DNA of 5,087 nucleotides from Methanobacterium sp. (lineage in GTDB: Archaea > Methanobacteriota > Methanobacteria > Methanobacteriales > Methanobacteriaceae). Where the stretch lies: the NCBI GenBank assembly GCA_003161815.1, contig PMNN01000278.1, positions 1,869-6,955 of the forward strand. Reading direction: 5' to 3'. Shown piece after piece: positions 1-5,087 of the stretch. The number at the start of each line of letters is the position of its first letter. The stretch's first letter is position 1. The translations under genes were made by a program, and so were the position numbers. The notes under the pieces were generated by a model. The model worked only from the letters and a program-made list of their open reading frames with translations, had not been told where the DNA came from and did no database searches.

Positions 1-1
1 T

Positions 2-886
2 CAATTAGAATCTATTCGAAAGAAATTATATCAGGCTCGTGAGATAAGAGTTCATCCTCATAAGGATGATAAGATCCTCACTGATTGGAATGGACTTATG
101 ATAGCTGCCTTGGCTCAAGCAAGTCAAATCTTCGATGACAAAAAATATAGTGAAGCTGCTTTGAAAGCCGTGGAGTTTGTTAAATCGCAGTTATGCTGTA
201 AGGGTAAATTATGGCATCGTTATAGGAGTGGTGAAGTTAAAGTGCCTGGTTTCCTTGATGATTATGCTTTTATGATTTGGGGTCTTATAGAACTCTACCA
301 GACTACATTGGACTCATCCTTGCTTAAATGGGCGTCAGAACTTACTCAGGAGTTAATTGATGATTTTTGGGATGAGACGGATGGAGGTTTTTATTTTACT
401 AGTCGATTAGAGGAGGATGTATTGGTGCGTAAGAAAGAGGCTTTTGATGGTTCCATACCATCTGGAAACGCGTTATCTTACCTCAATCTATTACATCTCT
501 CAACGATCTTGGAAGATTCTAAGTTAAATAATTTAACACTTGAATTAGAAAAAGCTTTTGCAACGCTTATAAATAGTTCACCCACAGGTTACACTATGTT
601 CCTTACAGGTTTAATGCTCCGATTAGGTCCAAGTTATGAAGTTGTTATCGCTGGTGAGAAGGATGATGAAGCAACCAGGGAATTAATTCAGATTTTACGT
701 GATAATTATCTTCCAGAGGTTGTTTTCTCCCTCAATTCAGCTGATGAAAGGTGGCTTAGAGAGAAAGTAGATTCATTCAGGGATAAAAAACCATTAGAAG
801 GTAGAGTTACAGCTTATGTCTGCGAAGCTAAGGGTTGTAAGTTACCCGTCACAGATTCAAGTAAATTACTAGAATTATTAAGTTAA
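2..886 (+). CDS. YyaL/DUF255 thioredoxin-domain protein, C-terminal part (5' truncated)
   Basis: The reading frame is open from the left edge, so the gene starts upstream; the first ATG at 98 is internal. The 294 visible residues are the C-terminal part of the YyaL/SPATA20 family, which has an N-terminal thioredoxin-like domain (not in the window) followed by an alpha/alpha-barrel domain resembling six-hairpin glycosidases. Family hallmarks seen, numbered in the fragment: AREIRVHPHKDDKILTDWNG (12-31), GFLDDYAF (83-90), DGSIPSGN (149-156), VVIAGE (214-219) and the tail AYVCEAKGC followed by PVTD (from 271). Family members are usually 600-700 residues, so roughly the last 40-45% is present. The biochemical function of the family is not firmly established; a redox or sugar-related role is only suggested by the folds. 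The frame is intact, with no sign of decay. It is convergent with the nikR-like gene, 36 bp away, and does not appear functionally tied to it. Confidence 0.9.
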   Translation, partial: QLESIRKKLYQAREIRVHPHKDDKILTDWNGLMIAALAQASQIFDDKKYSEAALKAVEFVKSQLCCKGKLWHRYRSGEVKVPGFLDDYAFMIWGLIELYQTTLDSSLLKWASELTQELIDDFWDETDGGFYFTSRLEEDVLVRKKEAFDGSIPSGNALSYLNLLHLSTILEDSKLNNLTLELEKAFATLINSSPTGYTMFLTGLMLRLGPSYEVVIAGEKDDEATRELIQILRDNYLPEVVFSLNSADERWLREKVDSFRDKKPLEGRVTAYVCEAKGCKLPVTDSSKLLELLS

Positions 887-895
887 ATTTTCATA

Positions 896-924
896 TTAGA
901 AGAAATTTTTTTCTAATTTTTTTT
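896..924 (+). terminator. Hairpin plus T8 terminator of the YyaL-family gene
   Basis: TTAGAA (896-901) pairs with TTCTAA (911-916). The stem can extend inward through a G-T wobble and A-T pairs. Eight T residues follow (917-924). It lies 10 bp after the TAA stop of the upstream gene. The T-tract runs into the stop codon of the convergent nikR-like gene (923-925). Oligo-T alone is enough for many archaeal terminators, so the hairpin may be incidental. Confidence 0.65.
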
Positions 925-1306
925 AGATTGTTGTTAATTTAACGTATTCCATTTTCCTACTGGTTTGGAACATTTTGGTTAATGTATTCATTCTCTCCGC
1001 ATCTCCTTCCATGATAAAAACCTCTAAGCATTTATCTTTTTTAAGATGAGAGTGTATTTGGGTTTTTATTATATCCTCGAAGTCGTGTTTTATCTCAGTT
1101 ACTTTATCTTCTGCTTTTGGATTATGAATCAGGATCAGTATAGAGTTAATGTTACCTTTAAGGTTTTTTTTATCCTGGTTATCGGCGATTAACATTCTTG
1201 TGCTGGTTCTGATCACTTCTGATCTACCTGAATATCCTATTTCATCTTTTAATTCATCAATTTCTTGGAGGAGTTTTTCACTTAGTGAAATACTGATTAT
1301 CTTCAT
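923..1306 (-). CDS. nikR: NikR-like ribbon-helix-helix metal-responsive regulator
   Basis: A 127-residue protein with the two-domain NikR layout. Residues 1-42 form a ribbon-helix-helix DNA-binding domain: strand IISISLS, helix [14 protein letters not shown], turn YSGRSE, helix [10 protein letters not shown]. Residues about 51-127 match the ACT-like metal-binding and tetramerisation domain. The four nickel ligands of E. coli NikR (His76, His87, His89, Cys95) align with H74 in IKHDF, then H85, H87 and C93 in [12 protein letters not shown]; the 11-residue gap between the first two His is preserved. The protein is slightly shorter than E. coli NikR (133 residues). NikR family members bind paired half-sites as tetramers and usually repress nickel uptake when nickel is plentiful. 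The gene is divergent from a zinc-type ABC importer, its probable target. There is no Shine-Dalgarno before the ATG, and a TATA-like box lies about 25-35 bp upstream, so the transcript may be leaderless. Whether it senses Ni or another metal is inference. Confidence 0.88.
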   Translation of the reverse strand: MKIISISLSEKLLQEIDELKDEIGYSGRSEVIRTSTRMLIADNQDKKNLKGNINSILILIHNPKAEDKVTEIKHDFEDIIKTQIHSHLKKDKCLEVFIMEGDAERMNTLTKMFQTSRKMEYVKLTTI

Positions 1307-1320
1307 AATAATATTATTAT
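1305..1320. promoter_or_regulatory. 16-bp perfect palindrome over the nikR start codon
   Basis: ATAATAATATTATTAT is an uninterrupted perfect palindrome that covers part of the nikR start codon and the expected transcription start on the minus strand. It overlaps two smaller symmetric elements built from the same AATAAT half-site: ATTATT-T-AATAAT at 1316-1328 and AATAATTATT at 1323-1332. The position suits an autoregulatory operator. The sequence is A/T only, so symmetry arises easily by chance and the call is tentative. Confidence 0.35.
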
Positions 1321-1329
1321 TTAATAATT

Positions 1330-1341
1330 ATTTATAAATAT
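1330..1341 (-). promoter_or_regulatory. Candidate TATA box of the nikR-like gene
   Basis: On the minus strand this reads TATTTATAAATA, close to the archaeal TATA consensus. Initiation about 25 bp downstream would fall near 1306-1312, at or just before the ATG at 1306. That fits a leaderless mRNA and the lack of any Shine-Dalgarno upstream of the gene. The core TTTATAAA is symmetric, so its orientation is ambiguous. Confidence 0.45.
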
Positions 1342-1349
1342 ATTGCTAA

Positions 1350-1384
1350 AATTTATTAAGAATATCTTTAAATATTAATAAATT
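1350..1384. repeat. Inverted repeat, 10-bp arms with 15-bp spacer, in the nikR-znuA promoter region
   Basis: AATTTATTAA (1350-1359) and TTAATAAATT (1375-1384) are exact reverse complements separated by 15 bp. The inner six bases, TATTAA-N15-TTAATA, have nearly the geometry of the E. coli NikR operator (two 6-bp half-sites 16 bp apart). The spacer holds the candidate znuA TATA box, so a bound tetramer would block the promoter. A third copy of the core TTAATAA lies at 1321-1327. All arms are A/T only; with about 1 in 1000 odds per arm pairing and very many possible pairings in this stretch, such a repeat could be chance. Confidence 0.4.
1366..1376 (+). promoter_or_regulatory. Candidate TATA box of the metal transporter operon
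   Basis: CTTTAAATATT resembles the methanogen TATA box, preceded by purine-containing AAGAATAT as a possible BRE. Initiation about 25 bp downstream would give a leader of roughly 35-40 nt before the znuA ATG at 1432. A second candidate, TTATATATTAT at 1383-1393, would give a leader of about 15-20 nt. The surrounding AT-richness prevents a firm choice. Confidence 0.4.
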
Positions 1385-1424
1385 ATATATTATATTCATC
1401 AAGAGGATTTTACAAGGGGAATAA

Positions 1425-1429
1425 GAGGT
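1425..1429 (+). promoter_or_regulatory. Shine-Dalgarno candidate GAGGT, unusually close to the znuA start
   Basis: GAGGT matches the 16S rRNA tail complement but ends only 2 nt before the ATG. A second purine-rich run, AAGGGGA (1414-1420), is 11 nt from the start, and AAGAGGA (1401-1407) lies further up. A TAG stop lies directly before the ATG in frame, so no upstream start exists. The signal sequence supports the ATG at 1432. Confidence 0.5.
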
Positions 1430-1431
1430 AG

Positions 1432-2313
1432 ATGAACAAGAAAAGATTATCCATAGTTATTGTAATTTTAGTTATCGCAGCCGGAGTTTTAGGTTATCTA
1501 ACTATTCAAAAATCTGGCACTTATAATACTAATGGTAAAATAGGGGTTGCTGTAAGTATAGGTCCTGAAGTAGAATGGGTTAATGCAGTAGGTGGTGACA
1601 AGGTTAATGTTGCATTAATGGTGCCAAGTAGTGCAGATCCACATACTTATGAACTATTACCCGGTCAACTCACTCAAGTTTCTAATGCTAAAATGTATGC
1701 AATGATAGGTACACCCTTAGAATTTGAGACGAATTATATGGATAAAATAAAAAATACTAATCCTAACATGGTAGTTGTAAACTGCTCCCAAGGAATAACT
1801 TTGATCCCTAACACAGCAGAGAATCAGTCCGATACTCTAGATCCTCATGATTGGGTTGATCCTAAAAACGCTAAAATTATGGTTAACAATATTTATCAAG
1901 GCCTCGTCAAGGTAGATCCGGCTGATCAGGCTTATTTCGCTAACAATCGTGACCAGTATCTAGCTAAACTAGATGAACTAGATAAAAACACCACACAAAC
2001 CCTCAAAAATAAGCAAGGCACTAATATATTAATATTTCATCCAGCATTCGCATATTACGCTAAAGATTATAATCTCAACCAAACAGCAGTTATGATTAAT
2101 GATGAAGAACCCTCACCTCAACGAATTGCAATGCTAGTAAACATCGCTAAAGACAATAATATAAAAGTAATGTATTCACAGCCACAATACGATCAAAAAT
2201 ATATGCAATCCATAGCTTCACAAGTTAATGGACAAGTATTAATGGTTGATGACCTGAATGAGAATTACCTGGAGAACATGAAAAATGTAGCTAATGCATT
2301 TTCTCAAGCTTAA
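1432..2313 (+). CDS. znuA: Zinc-type metal ABC transporter substrate-binding protein (ZnuA family)
   Basis: A 293-residue cluster A-I metal-binding protein that captures the metal outside the cell and hands it to the permease. Residues 1-26 are a basic start (MNKKR) and a hydrophobic segment ending GVLGYLTIQ. There is no lipobox Cys, so it is probably held by an uncleaved N-terminal anchor or released after cleavage. Ligands by family alignment are H71 (SADPHTYEL), H139 (DPHDWVDP), H203 (IFHPAFAYYAKDYNL) and an Asp at 273 or 274 (VDDL). In known family members a third His at the 203 position is typical of zinc proteins, while manganese proteins usually have Glu. There is no His-rich loop such as bacterial ZnuA often carries before the second ligand. 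It is the first gene of an operon with the ATPase 47 bp downstream, and its promoter region is shared with a NikR-like gene. Zinc is the favoured substrate; nickel or manganese is not excluded. Confidence 0.87.
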   Translation: MNKKRLSIVIVILVIAAGVLGYLTIQKSGTYNTNGKIGVAVSIGPEVEWVNAVGGDKVNVALMVPSSADPHTYELLPGQLTQVSNAKMYAMIGTPLEFETNYMDKIKNTNPNMVVVNCSQGITLIPNTAENQSDTLDPHDWVDPKNAKIMVNNIYQGLVKVDPADQAYFANNRDQYLAKLDELDKNTTQTLKNKQGTNILIFHPAFAYYAKDYNLNQTAVMINDEEPSPQRIAMLVNIAKDNNIKVMYSQPQYDQKYMQSIASQVNGQVLMVDDLNENYLENMKNVANAFSQA

Positions 2314-2360
2314 AATTAATAAAAATCGGAATTTAGGAACTAAAAAAATAATTAAAATGG

Positions 2361-3113
2361 ATGTATAACTTGATGAAAGCAGTAGAATTAAATAATGTTA
2401 GTATGAAGTATAATGAACAATGTGTTCTACAGAATATTAACTTCTCCATCGAGGAAAAAGATTTCATGGCTATTATAGGCCCCAATGGCGGTGGAAAAAG
2501 CACTCTCCTTAAAATCATCCTAGGAATTTTAACACCAAATAATGGTGAAGTTAAAGTTTTCGGGAGAGAACCAAAGCATGCTAGAGATTTAACAGGATAT
2601 CTCCCACAAAATCTATCCTTTGACCGTGATTTCCCAATCAATGTTTATGAAACGGTATTAACCGGTAGATACCATGGATTATTCAAAGGCTATAACAAAA
2701 ATGATAAAGAAGCAGTATTATGCGCCTTGAAAAATGTAGAAATGAAGGATTTAATTGATAGGCAGATAAGTAAATTATCAGGCGGTCAAATGCAGAGAGT
2801 ATTCATTGCCAGGGCTATTGTTAGAGAACCTAAATTATTGTTAATGGATGAACCTATGGCTAGCATTGATCCTGAAATGCAACGTTCATTTTATGAACTC
2901 ATGTCACAATTAAAGAATAAAATGGCTATAGTTCTAGTAAGTCATGATGTAGGAGCAGTATCAACCCATGTGGATAAAATTGCATGCCTTAACAGGGAAT
3001 TATTCTATCATGGACCGGTGGAGAATGCAGCTGATGGTTTAGAGGAGATTTATCATTGTCCTATCGACCTTATAAGCCATGGCATACCTCATAGAGTGCT
3101 CAGAGAACATTAA
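2361..3113 (+). CDS. znuC: Metal ABC transporter ATPase (ZnuC family)
   Basis: A 250-residue ATP-binding subunit that powers metal import on the cytoplasmic face of the membrane. All ABC motifs are intact: Walker [10 protein letters not shown] (40-48), Q-loop Q83 in LPQN, signature LSGGQ (139-143), Walker B LLLMDEP (159-165), D-loop ASID (167-170) and switch His H195 in SHD. The C-terminal tail with [13 protein letters not shown] is typical of the ZnuC branch. It sits 47 bp after the binding protein and 47 bp before the permease. The start is uncertain: an in-frame ATG at 2373 would remove four residues and begin [10 protein letters not shown], like many relatives. Neither ATG has a convincing Shine-Dalgarno. 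A four-codon reading frame, ATG GAT GTA TAA at 2357-2368, overlaps the first ATG in another frame. Confidence 0.92.
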   Translation: MYNLMKAVELNNVSMKYNEQCVLQNINFSIEEKDFMAIIGPNGGGKSTLLKIILGILTPNNGEVKVFGREPKHARDLTGYLPQNLSFDRDFPINVYETVLTGRYHGLFKGYNKNDKEAVLCALKNVEMKDLIDRQISKLSGGQMQRVFIARAIVREPKLLLMDEPMASIDPEMQRSFYELMSQLKNKMAIVLVSHDVGAVSTHVDKIACLNRELFYHGPVENAADGLEEIYHCPIDLISHGIPHRVLREH

Positions 3114-3135
3114 CCCAATTAACTTATTTTCTAAA

Positions 3136-3144
3136 TTTTTTTTT
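3136..3144 (+). terminator. T9 tract inside the operon, between znuC and znuB
   Basis: Nine T residues lie 22 bp after the znuC stop and directly before the znuB Shine-Dalgarno. CTAAA (3131-3135) and TTTAG (3142-3146) can pair weakly around it. The string TTCTAA-T-TTAG here resembles the one at the end of the YyaL-family gene (911-926). Archaeal RNA polymerase stops at oligo-T, so partial termination is possible. No second promoter for znuB is obvious. Confidence 0.3.
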
Positions 3145-3150
3145 AGGAGA
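3145..3150 (+). promoter_or_regulatory. Shine-Dalgarno site of znuB
   Basis: AGGAGA lies 10 nt before the ATG at 3161, the clearest ribosome-binding site in the transporter operon. Its first two bases take part in the weak CTAAA/TTTAG pairing described for the adjacent T9 tract. Confidence 0.65.
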
Positions 3151-3160
3151 ATTTAATAAT

Positions 3161-3955
3161 ATGTTAGAATTTTTCCAATATCAATTCATGCAGAAAGCCT
3201 TAGTAGCAGCAGTGCTGGTTAGTGTAGCTTGCGGAGTTGTAGGCAGTTACGTGGTTATAAAAAGGATTGTCTCTCTCAGCGGGGCAATATCACATGCAGC
3301 CTTTGGTGGTGTTGGTTTGGGCTACTTCTTAGGTGTTAACCCGGTTTTAGCTGCCATCCCATTTAGTATAGCATCTGCAATAGCAATTGGCGGTGTGAAG
3401 CAGAAAGTTAATATTAGTGAAGACACTGCTATCGGGATACTATGGAGTGTGGGTATGGCTATCGGGGTGATATTCATTAATTTAACACCAGGATATGCTC
3501 CTGACCTCTTCAGCTACCTTTTCGGTAGCATTTTAACAGTAGGTAACATTGACCTCTATATAATGTTCGTACTCGATTTAATTATTATCGCCACGGTTTA
3601 TCTCTTTAGAAGAGAGTTTCTCGCTATATCATTTGATGAAGAATTCTCTAAAGTAGTGGGATTACCTGCATTACTGATTTATATGCTTCTTCTAGCTTTA
3701 GTAGCATTAAGTGTAGTAGTTCTAATAAAAATTGTTGGAGTAATTCTACTTATAGCTTTATTCACCATTCCCGCCGCCATAAGTAAACAATACACTTATA
3801 ACCTGAGGAAATTGATGATTCTCGCCACAATCGTAGGAATTATTCTGACTTCATTGGGTTTAATATTATCCTATATATTTAATCTGGCTTCGGGGGCAAC
3901 CATTGTCATGGTTCTAGCAGTAGCTTTCACCATATCCTACTATCTTAAGGATTAA
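3161..3955 (+). CDS. znuB: Metal ABC transporter permease (ZnuB family)
   Basis: A 264-residue integral membrane subunit of the ABC-3 permease family that forms the metal channel as a dimer with two ATPases. The protein is hydrophobic throughout, with about seven to nine membrane segments (the clearest near residues 12-34, 44-78, 90-108, 131-149, 168-207 and 215-262). Family signatures are [12 protein letters not shown] (39-50), SYLFGSIL (118-125) and [15 protein letters not shown] (192-206). Its length is normal for the family and no frame break is seen. A good Shine-Dalgarno precedes the ATG. It is the last gene of the operon. The next gene, a histone, is convergent. No clear T-rich terminator follows it on the plus strand in the 112-bp gap; only a weak ACC-CTAT-GGT fold near 3977-3986 is visible. 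Substrate choice depends on the binding protein. Confidence 0.92.
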   Translation: MLEFFQYQFMQKALVAAVLVSVACGVVGSYVVIKRIVSLSGAISHAAFGGVGLGYFLGVNPVLAAIPFSIASAIAIGGVKQKVNISEDTAIGILWSVGMAIGVIFINLTPGYAPDLFSYLFGSILTVGNIDLYIMFVLDLIIIATVYLFRREFLAISFDEEFSKVVGLPALLIYMLLLALVALSVVVLIKIVGVILLIALFTIPAAISKQYTYNLRKLMILATIVGIILTSLGLILSYIFNLASGATIVMVLAVAFTISYYLKD

Positions 3956-4027
3956 AAAAGATTTGATATAACTTAGGACCCTATGGTATTATCTAATAAA
4001 TATAATAACAATTAAAGTTTAAATTCT

Positions 4028-4061
4028 AAAAAAATTCGAAAATAAAAAATAGAAAAAAAAA
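4028..4061 (-). terminator. Multiple oligo-T terminator of the histone gene
   Basis: Read on the minus strand just after the histone stop, this stretch gives T9, T6, T4 and T7 tracts in succession (plus-strand A runs at 4053-4061, 4044-4049, 4039-4042 and 4028-4034). Successive oligo-T tracts without a hairpin are the standard archaeal terminator and fit a highly expressed gene such as a histone. Confidence 0.75.
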
Positions 4062-4067
4062 TATTAT

Positions 4068-4277
4068 TTAAGATAGTTCTTTAACGGCTAGTTCAATATC
4101 AGATGCTTTAATAGTTTTTCTTCCAGCATGTTTTGCAAGTTTAACTGCTTGTCTGGACACGTCTTCAGCCCATTGTTCTAAAATTTTTTCTAAAGCTTTT
4201 TCTGCATCTACACTGATTCTTTGTCCGCCTGCATTTTTTATTATTCTACCTATTGGAGCTATTGGTATTTCACCCAT
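4068..4277 (-). CDS. Archaeal histone (HMf family)
   Basis: A 69-residue single histone fold (start MGEIPIAPIGRIIKNAGG) that dimerises and wraps DNA into archaeal nucleosomes or longer hypernucleosomes. Features conserved relative to HMfA/HMfB: PIAPIGRIIK with the DNA-contacting R11, R20 in loop 1, the RKT motif at 53-55, and the R53-D60 clamp. L47, H50 and D60, at the dimer-dimer interface, are kept. G17 in loop 1, associated with close stacking of dimers, is also present. An unusual spot is QWAED (35-39), where HMf proteins usually have E-M-G-(E/R)-(D/E). An upstream TTG at 4289 could add four residues, but it overlaps the Shine-Dalgarno GGTGATT and the family starts at MGE, so the ATG at 4277 is chosen. 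The gene is monocistronic by appearance, with its own promoter and strong terminator. It follows the lhr gene on the same strand. Confidence 0.95.
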   Translation of the reverse strand: MGEIPIAPIGRIIKNAGGQRISVDAEKALEKILEQWAEDVSRQAVKLAKHAGRKTIKASDIELAVKELS

Positions 4278-4280
4278 ATT

Positions 4281-4287
4281 AATCACC
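4281..4287 (-). promoter_or_regulatory. Shine-Dalgarno GGTGATT of the histone gene
   Basis: On the minus strand GGTGATT lies 3 nt before the ATG at 4277. It complements the methanogen 16S rRNA tail closely. It decides the start: the alternative TTG codon at 4287-4289 overlaps this site. Confidence 0.8.
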
Positions 4288-4310
4288 AAATTATAATTTT
4301 ATAACGCAAG

Positions 4311-4322
4311 CTATTTAAATAT
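4311..4322 (-). promoter_or_regulatory. TATA box of the histone promoter
   Basis: The minus strand reads TATATTTAAATAG, with CGG just upstream as part of a possible BRE. Initiation about 25 bp downstream would fall near 4290, giving a leader of roughly 12-15 nt that just includes the GGTGATT ribosome-binding site. The spacing is coherent. Confidence 0.65.
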
Positions 4323-4334
4323 ACCGAATTCTAG

Positions 4335-4352
4335 ATGGCTTTTCTTGGCCAT
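4335..4352. repeat. Small inverted repeat upstream of the histone promoter
   Basis: ATGGC (4335-4339) and GCCAT (4348-4352) are reverse complements with an 8-bp spacer, 13 bp upstream of the histone TATA box. It is one of few GC-containing symmetric elements in this gap. A regulator site is possible, but five base pairs is weak evidence. Confidence 0.25.
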
Positions 4353-4399
4353 TAACCTTATTTGATCCTTAAAAATTGTATTAAACCAATTTTTTATGG

Positions 4400-4416
4400 T
4401 GATCATTTTTTGATCA
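4400..4416. repeat. TGATCA-T5-TGATCA inverted repeat in the lhr-histone gap
   Basis: Two copies of the self-complementary hexamer TGATCA are separated by five T residues, so the element is both a direct and an inverted repeat. It lies about 80 bp upstream of the histone TATA box and about 70 bp downstream of the lhr stop. The rest of the gap between the histone promoter and lhr shows no gene. It could be a protein-binding site or an RNA hairpin in lhr read-through transcripts. No family assignment is possible. Confidence 0.4.
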
Positions 4417-4480
4417 TATTTAATTCCTGAAACTAATATAAACGACATCACCGAAGCTAAAGAAGCCCTTATGACACCAT

Positions 4481-4487
4481 AAAAAAA
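4481..4487 (-). terminator. T7 tract right after the lhr stop
   Basis: On the minus strand seven T residues follow the TAA stop of the helicase gene without a gap. This is compatible with an archaeal oligo-T terminator, though a single T7 tract may be leaky and allow some read-through toward the histone gene. Confidence 0.5.
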
Positions 4488-5087
4488 TTATCCTTCGATT
4501 TCTTTGATTATGGCTTGATGCATTCTTCTTATAAATTCAATACGATCCTCATATTTCAGGACGTCTAGATAGCCTTGAACTACTAGATTAAAAGCGAAGG
4601 GTGATGGTATTTTAGTGTTTATCTGATTAACTTCCATTTTACCACCCTCCATCATCTTTAAAACTTTTTTAGCATTCTTTAAATCCATAAAGTCTTCCAT
4701 AACTTCTCTACGAGCTTCTTTGAGTATAGAAAAATTGTCATCTAAATCTTTCACAAATTTTAAGAGTATTTTACCCTTCACTTGCTGTCGAGATACACTC
4801 TTTTCCTGTCCTTTATACCTACGTAGTATCATTAAACTACGTCCCGCGCAGTGTCGGAAACGGCCTGCTAAGGTTTCTGTTTTATCAATCGCTTGAACAA
4901 GAATTTCTTCCAAGTTCTCAGAATTAAGCTCCTTAAAAGCCTCTAATCCCCCAATCTTTCCATCAGAACTTAAATAAAATCCATTATCAGAAACGGAGAT
5001 CATTACATCTCTCCTATATTTTTTGGCTATAACATAGGCAACAGCTCTAGATAATGCGTCATTAACTCTTCTTCCAAATAGACTATG
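4488..5087 (-). CDS. lhr: Lhr-family ATP-dependent helicase, C-terminal part (5' truncated)
   Basis: The frame stays open through the right edge, so the methionine at 5003 is internal and the gene starts outside. The visible 199 residues match the end of the Lhr core (large helicase-related, superfamily 2), a DNA helicase linked to repair in bacteria and archaea. Matching parts, numbered in the fragment: [20 protein letters not shown] (4-23), corresponding to FGxRVNxAL in relatives; [17 protein letters not shown] (77-93), the FRxCAxRxLxLxRR block; SRQQ (99-102); [17 protein letters not shown] (119-135), the P-(I/V)-L-x-E-x-x-R-E block; and [20 protein letters not shown] (162-181), the SPFA motif and tail. 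The RecA-like motor domains are not in the window. Archaeal Lhr cores are typically 850-950 residues, so about a fifth is visible. No frame damage is seen. The histone gene follows on the same strand after a gap with its own promoter. Confidence 0.88.
   Translation of the reverse strand, partial: HSLFGRRVNDALSRAVAYVIAKKYRRDVMISVSDNGFYLSSDGKIGGLEAFKELNSENLEEILVQAIDKTETLAGRFRHCAGRSLMILRRYKGQEKSVSRQQVKGKILLKFVKDLDDNFSILKEARREVMEDFMDLKNAKKVLKMMEGGKMEVNQINTKIPSPFAFNLVVQGYLDVLKYEDRIEFIRRMHQAIIKEIEG

Noticed and set aside
1149..1337. 62-codon open frame on the plus strand
   Set aside because: It is antisense to the nikR-like gene, its hydrophobic composition follows from the reverse complement, and the minus-strand frame has clear NikR motifs.
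1307..1431. Riboswitch in the znuA leader
   Set aside because: The predicted leader is short and AT-rich and shows no conserved stems of known metal riboswitches.
2333..2641. 102-codon open frame on the minus strand
   Set aside because: It is antisense to the start of the ATPase gene, covering the region of Walker A, and resembles no family I know.
3956..4027. Hairpin ACC-CTAT-GGT as terminator of the transporter operon
   Set aside because: The stem is only three base pairs and no T-tract follows on the plus strand.
4278..4289. Four-residue N-terminal extension of the histone from a TTG codon
   Set aside because: The TTG overlaps the GGTGATT ribosome-binding site, and family members begin at the ATG giving MGE.
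4411..4413. TGA as a selenocysteine codon in the gap frame starting at 4396
   Set aside because: The frame is too short, no SECIS-like fold was recognised, and as far as I know Methanobacteriales do not use selenocysteine.
1..5087. Mobile element, CRISPR array, tRNA or rRNA
   Set aside because: I saw no transposase, terminal repeats, regularly spaced repeats or cloverleaf-like sequence on either strand. Gene content looks like ordinary chromosome.

Overview
The window looks like a chromosomal piece from a methanogenic archaeon of the Methanobacteriales, close to Methanobacterium. The evidence is an HMf-type archaeal histone, AT-rich DNA with TATA-box promoters, a GGTGATT Shine-Dalgarno site, oligo-T terminators, and a NikR-like metal regulator. 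The assignment rests on recalled family resemblance, not a database search.

Layout from left to right: (1) the 3' part of a YyaL/DUF255 thioredoxin-domain protein gene (+), cut by the left edge and ending in a hairpin plus T8 terminator; (2) a convergent nikR-like ribbon-helix-helix regulator gene (-); (3) a divergent promoter region of about 125 bp, very rich in A and T and full of short inverted repeats; (4) a three-gene operon (+) for a zinc-type metal ABC importer, in the order binding protein, ATPase, permease; (5) a short gap with no visible gene, containing the oligo-T terminator of (6) an archaeal histone gene (-); (7) a gap of about 210 bp with the histone promoter and a TGATCA inverted repeat; (8) the 3' end of an Lhr-family helicase gene (-), cut by the right edge.

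The central unit is nikR plus the transporter. The regulator keeps all four residues that form the NikR nickel site (H74, H85, H87, C93), yet it is divergent from a cluster A-I importer whose binding protein has the zinc-type ligand set (three His plus Asp). The likeliest reading is that the regulator senses a transition metal and controls the transporter, and perhaps itself, from the shared intergenic region. Whether the metal is nickel or zinc cannot be settled from the sequence. I see no wholly new system here. The regulator-transporter pairing and its possible operators are the most notable points.
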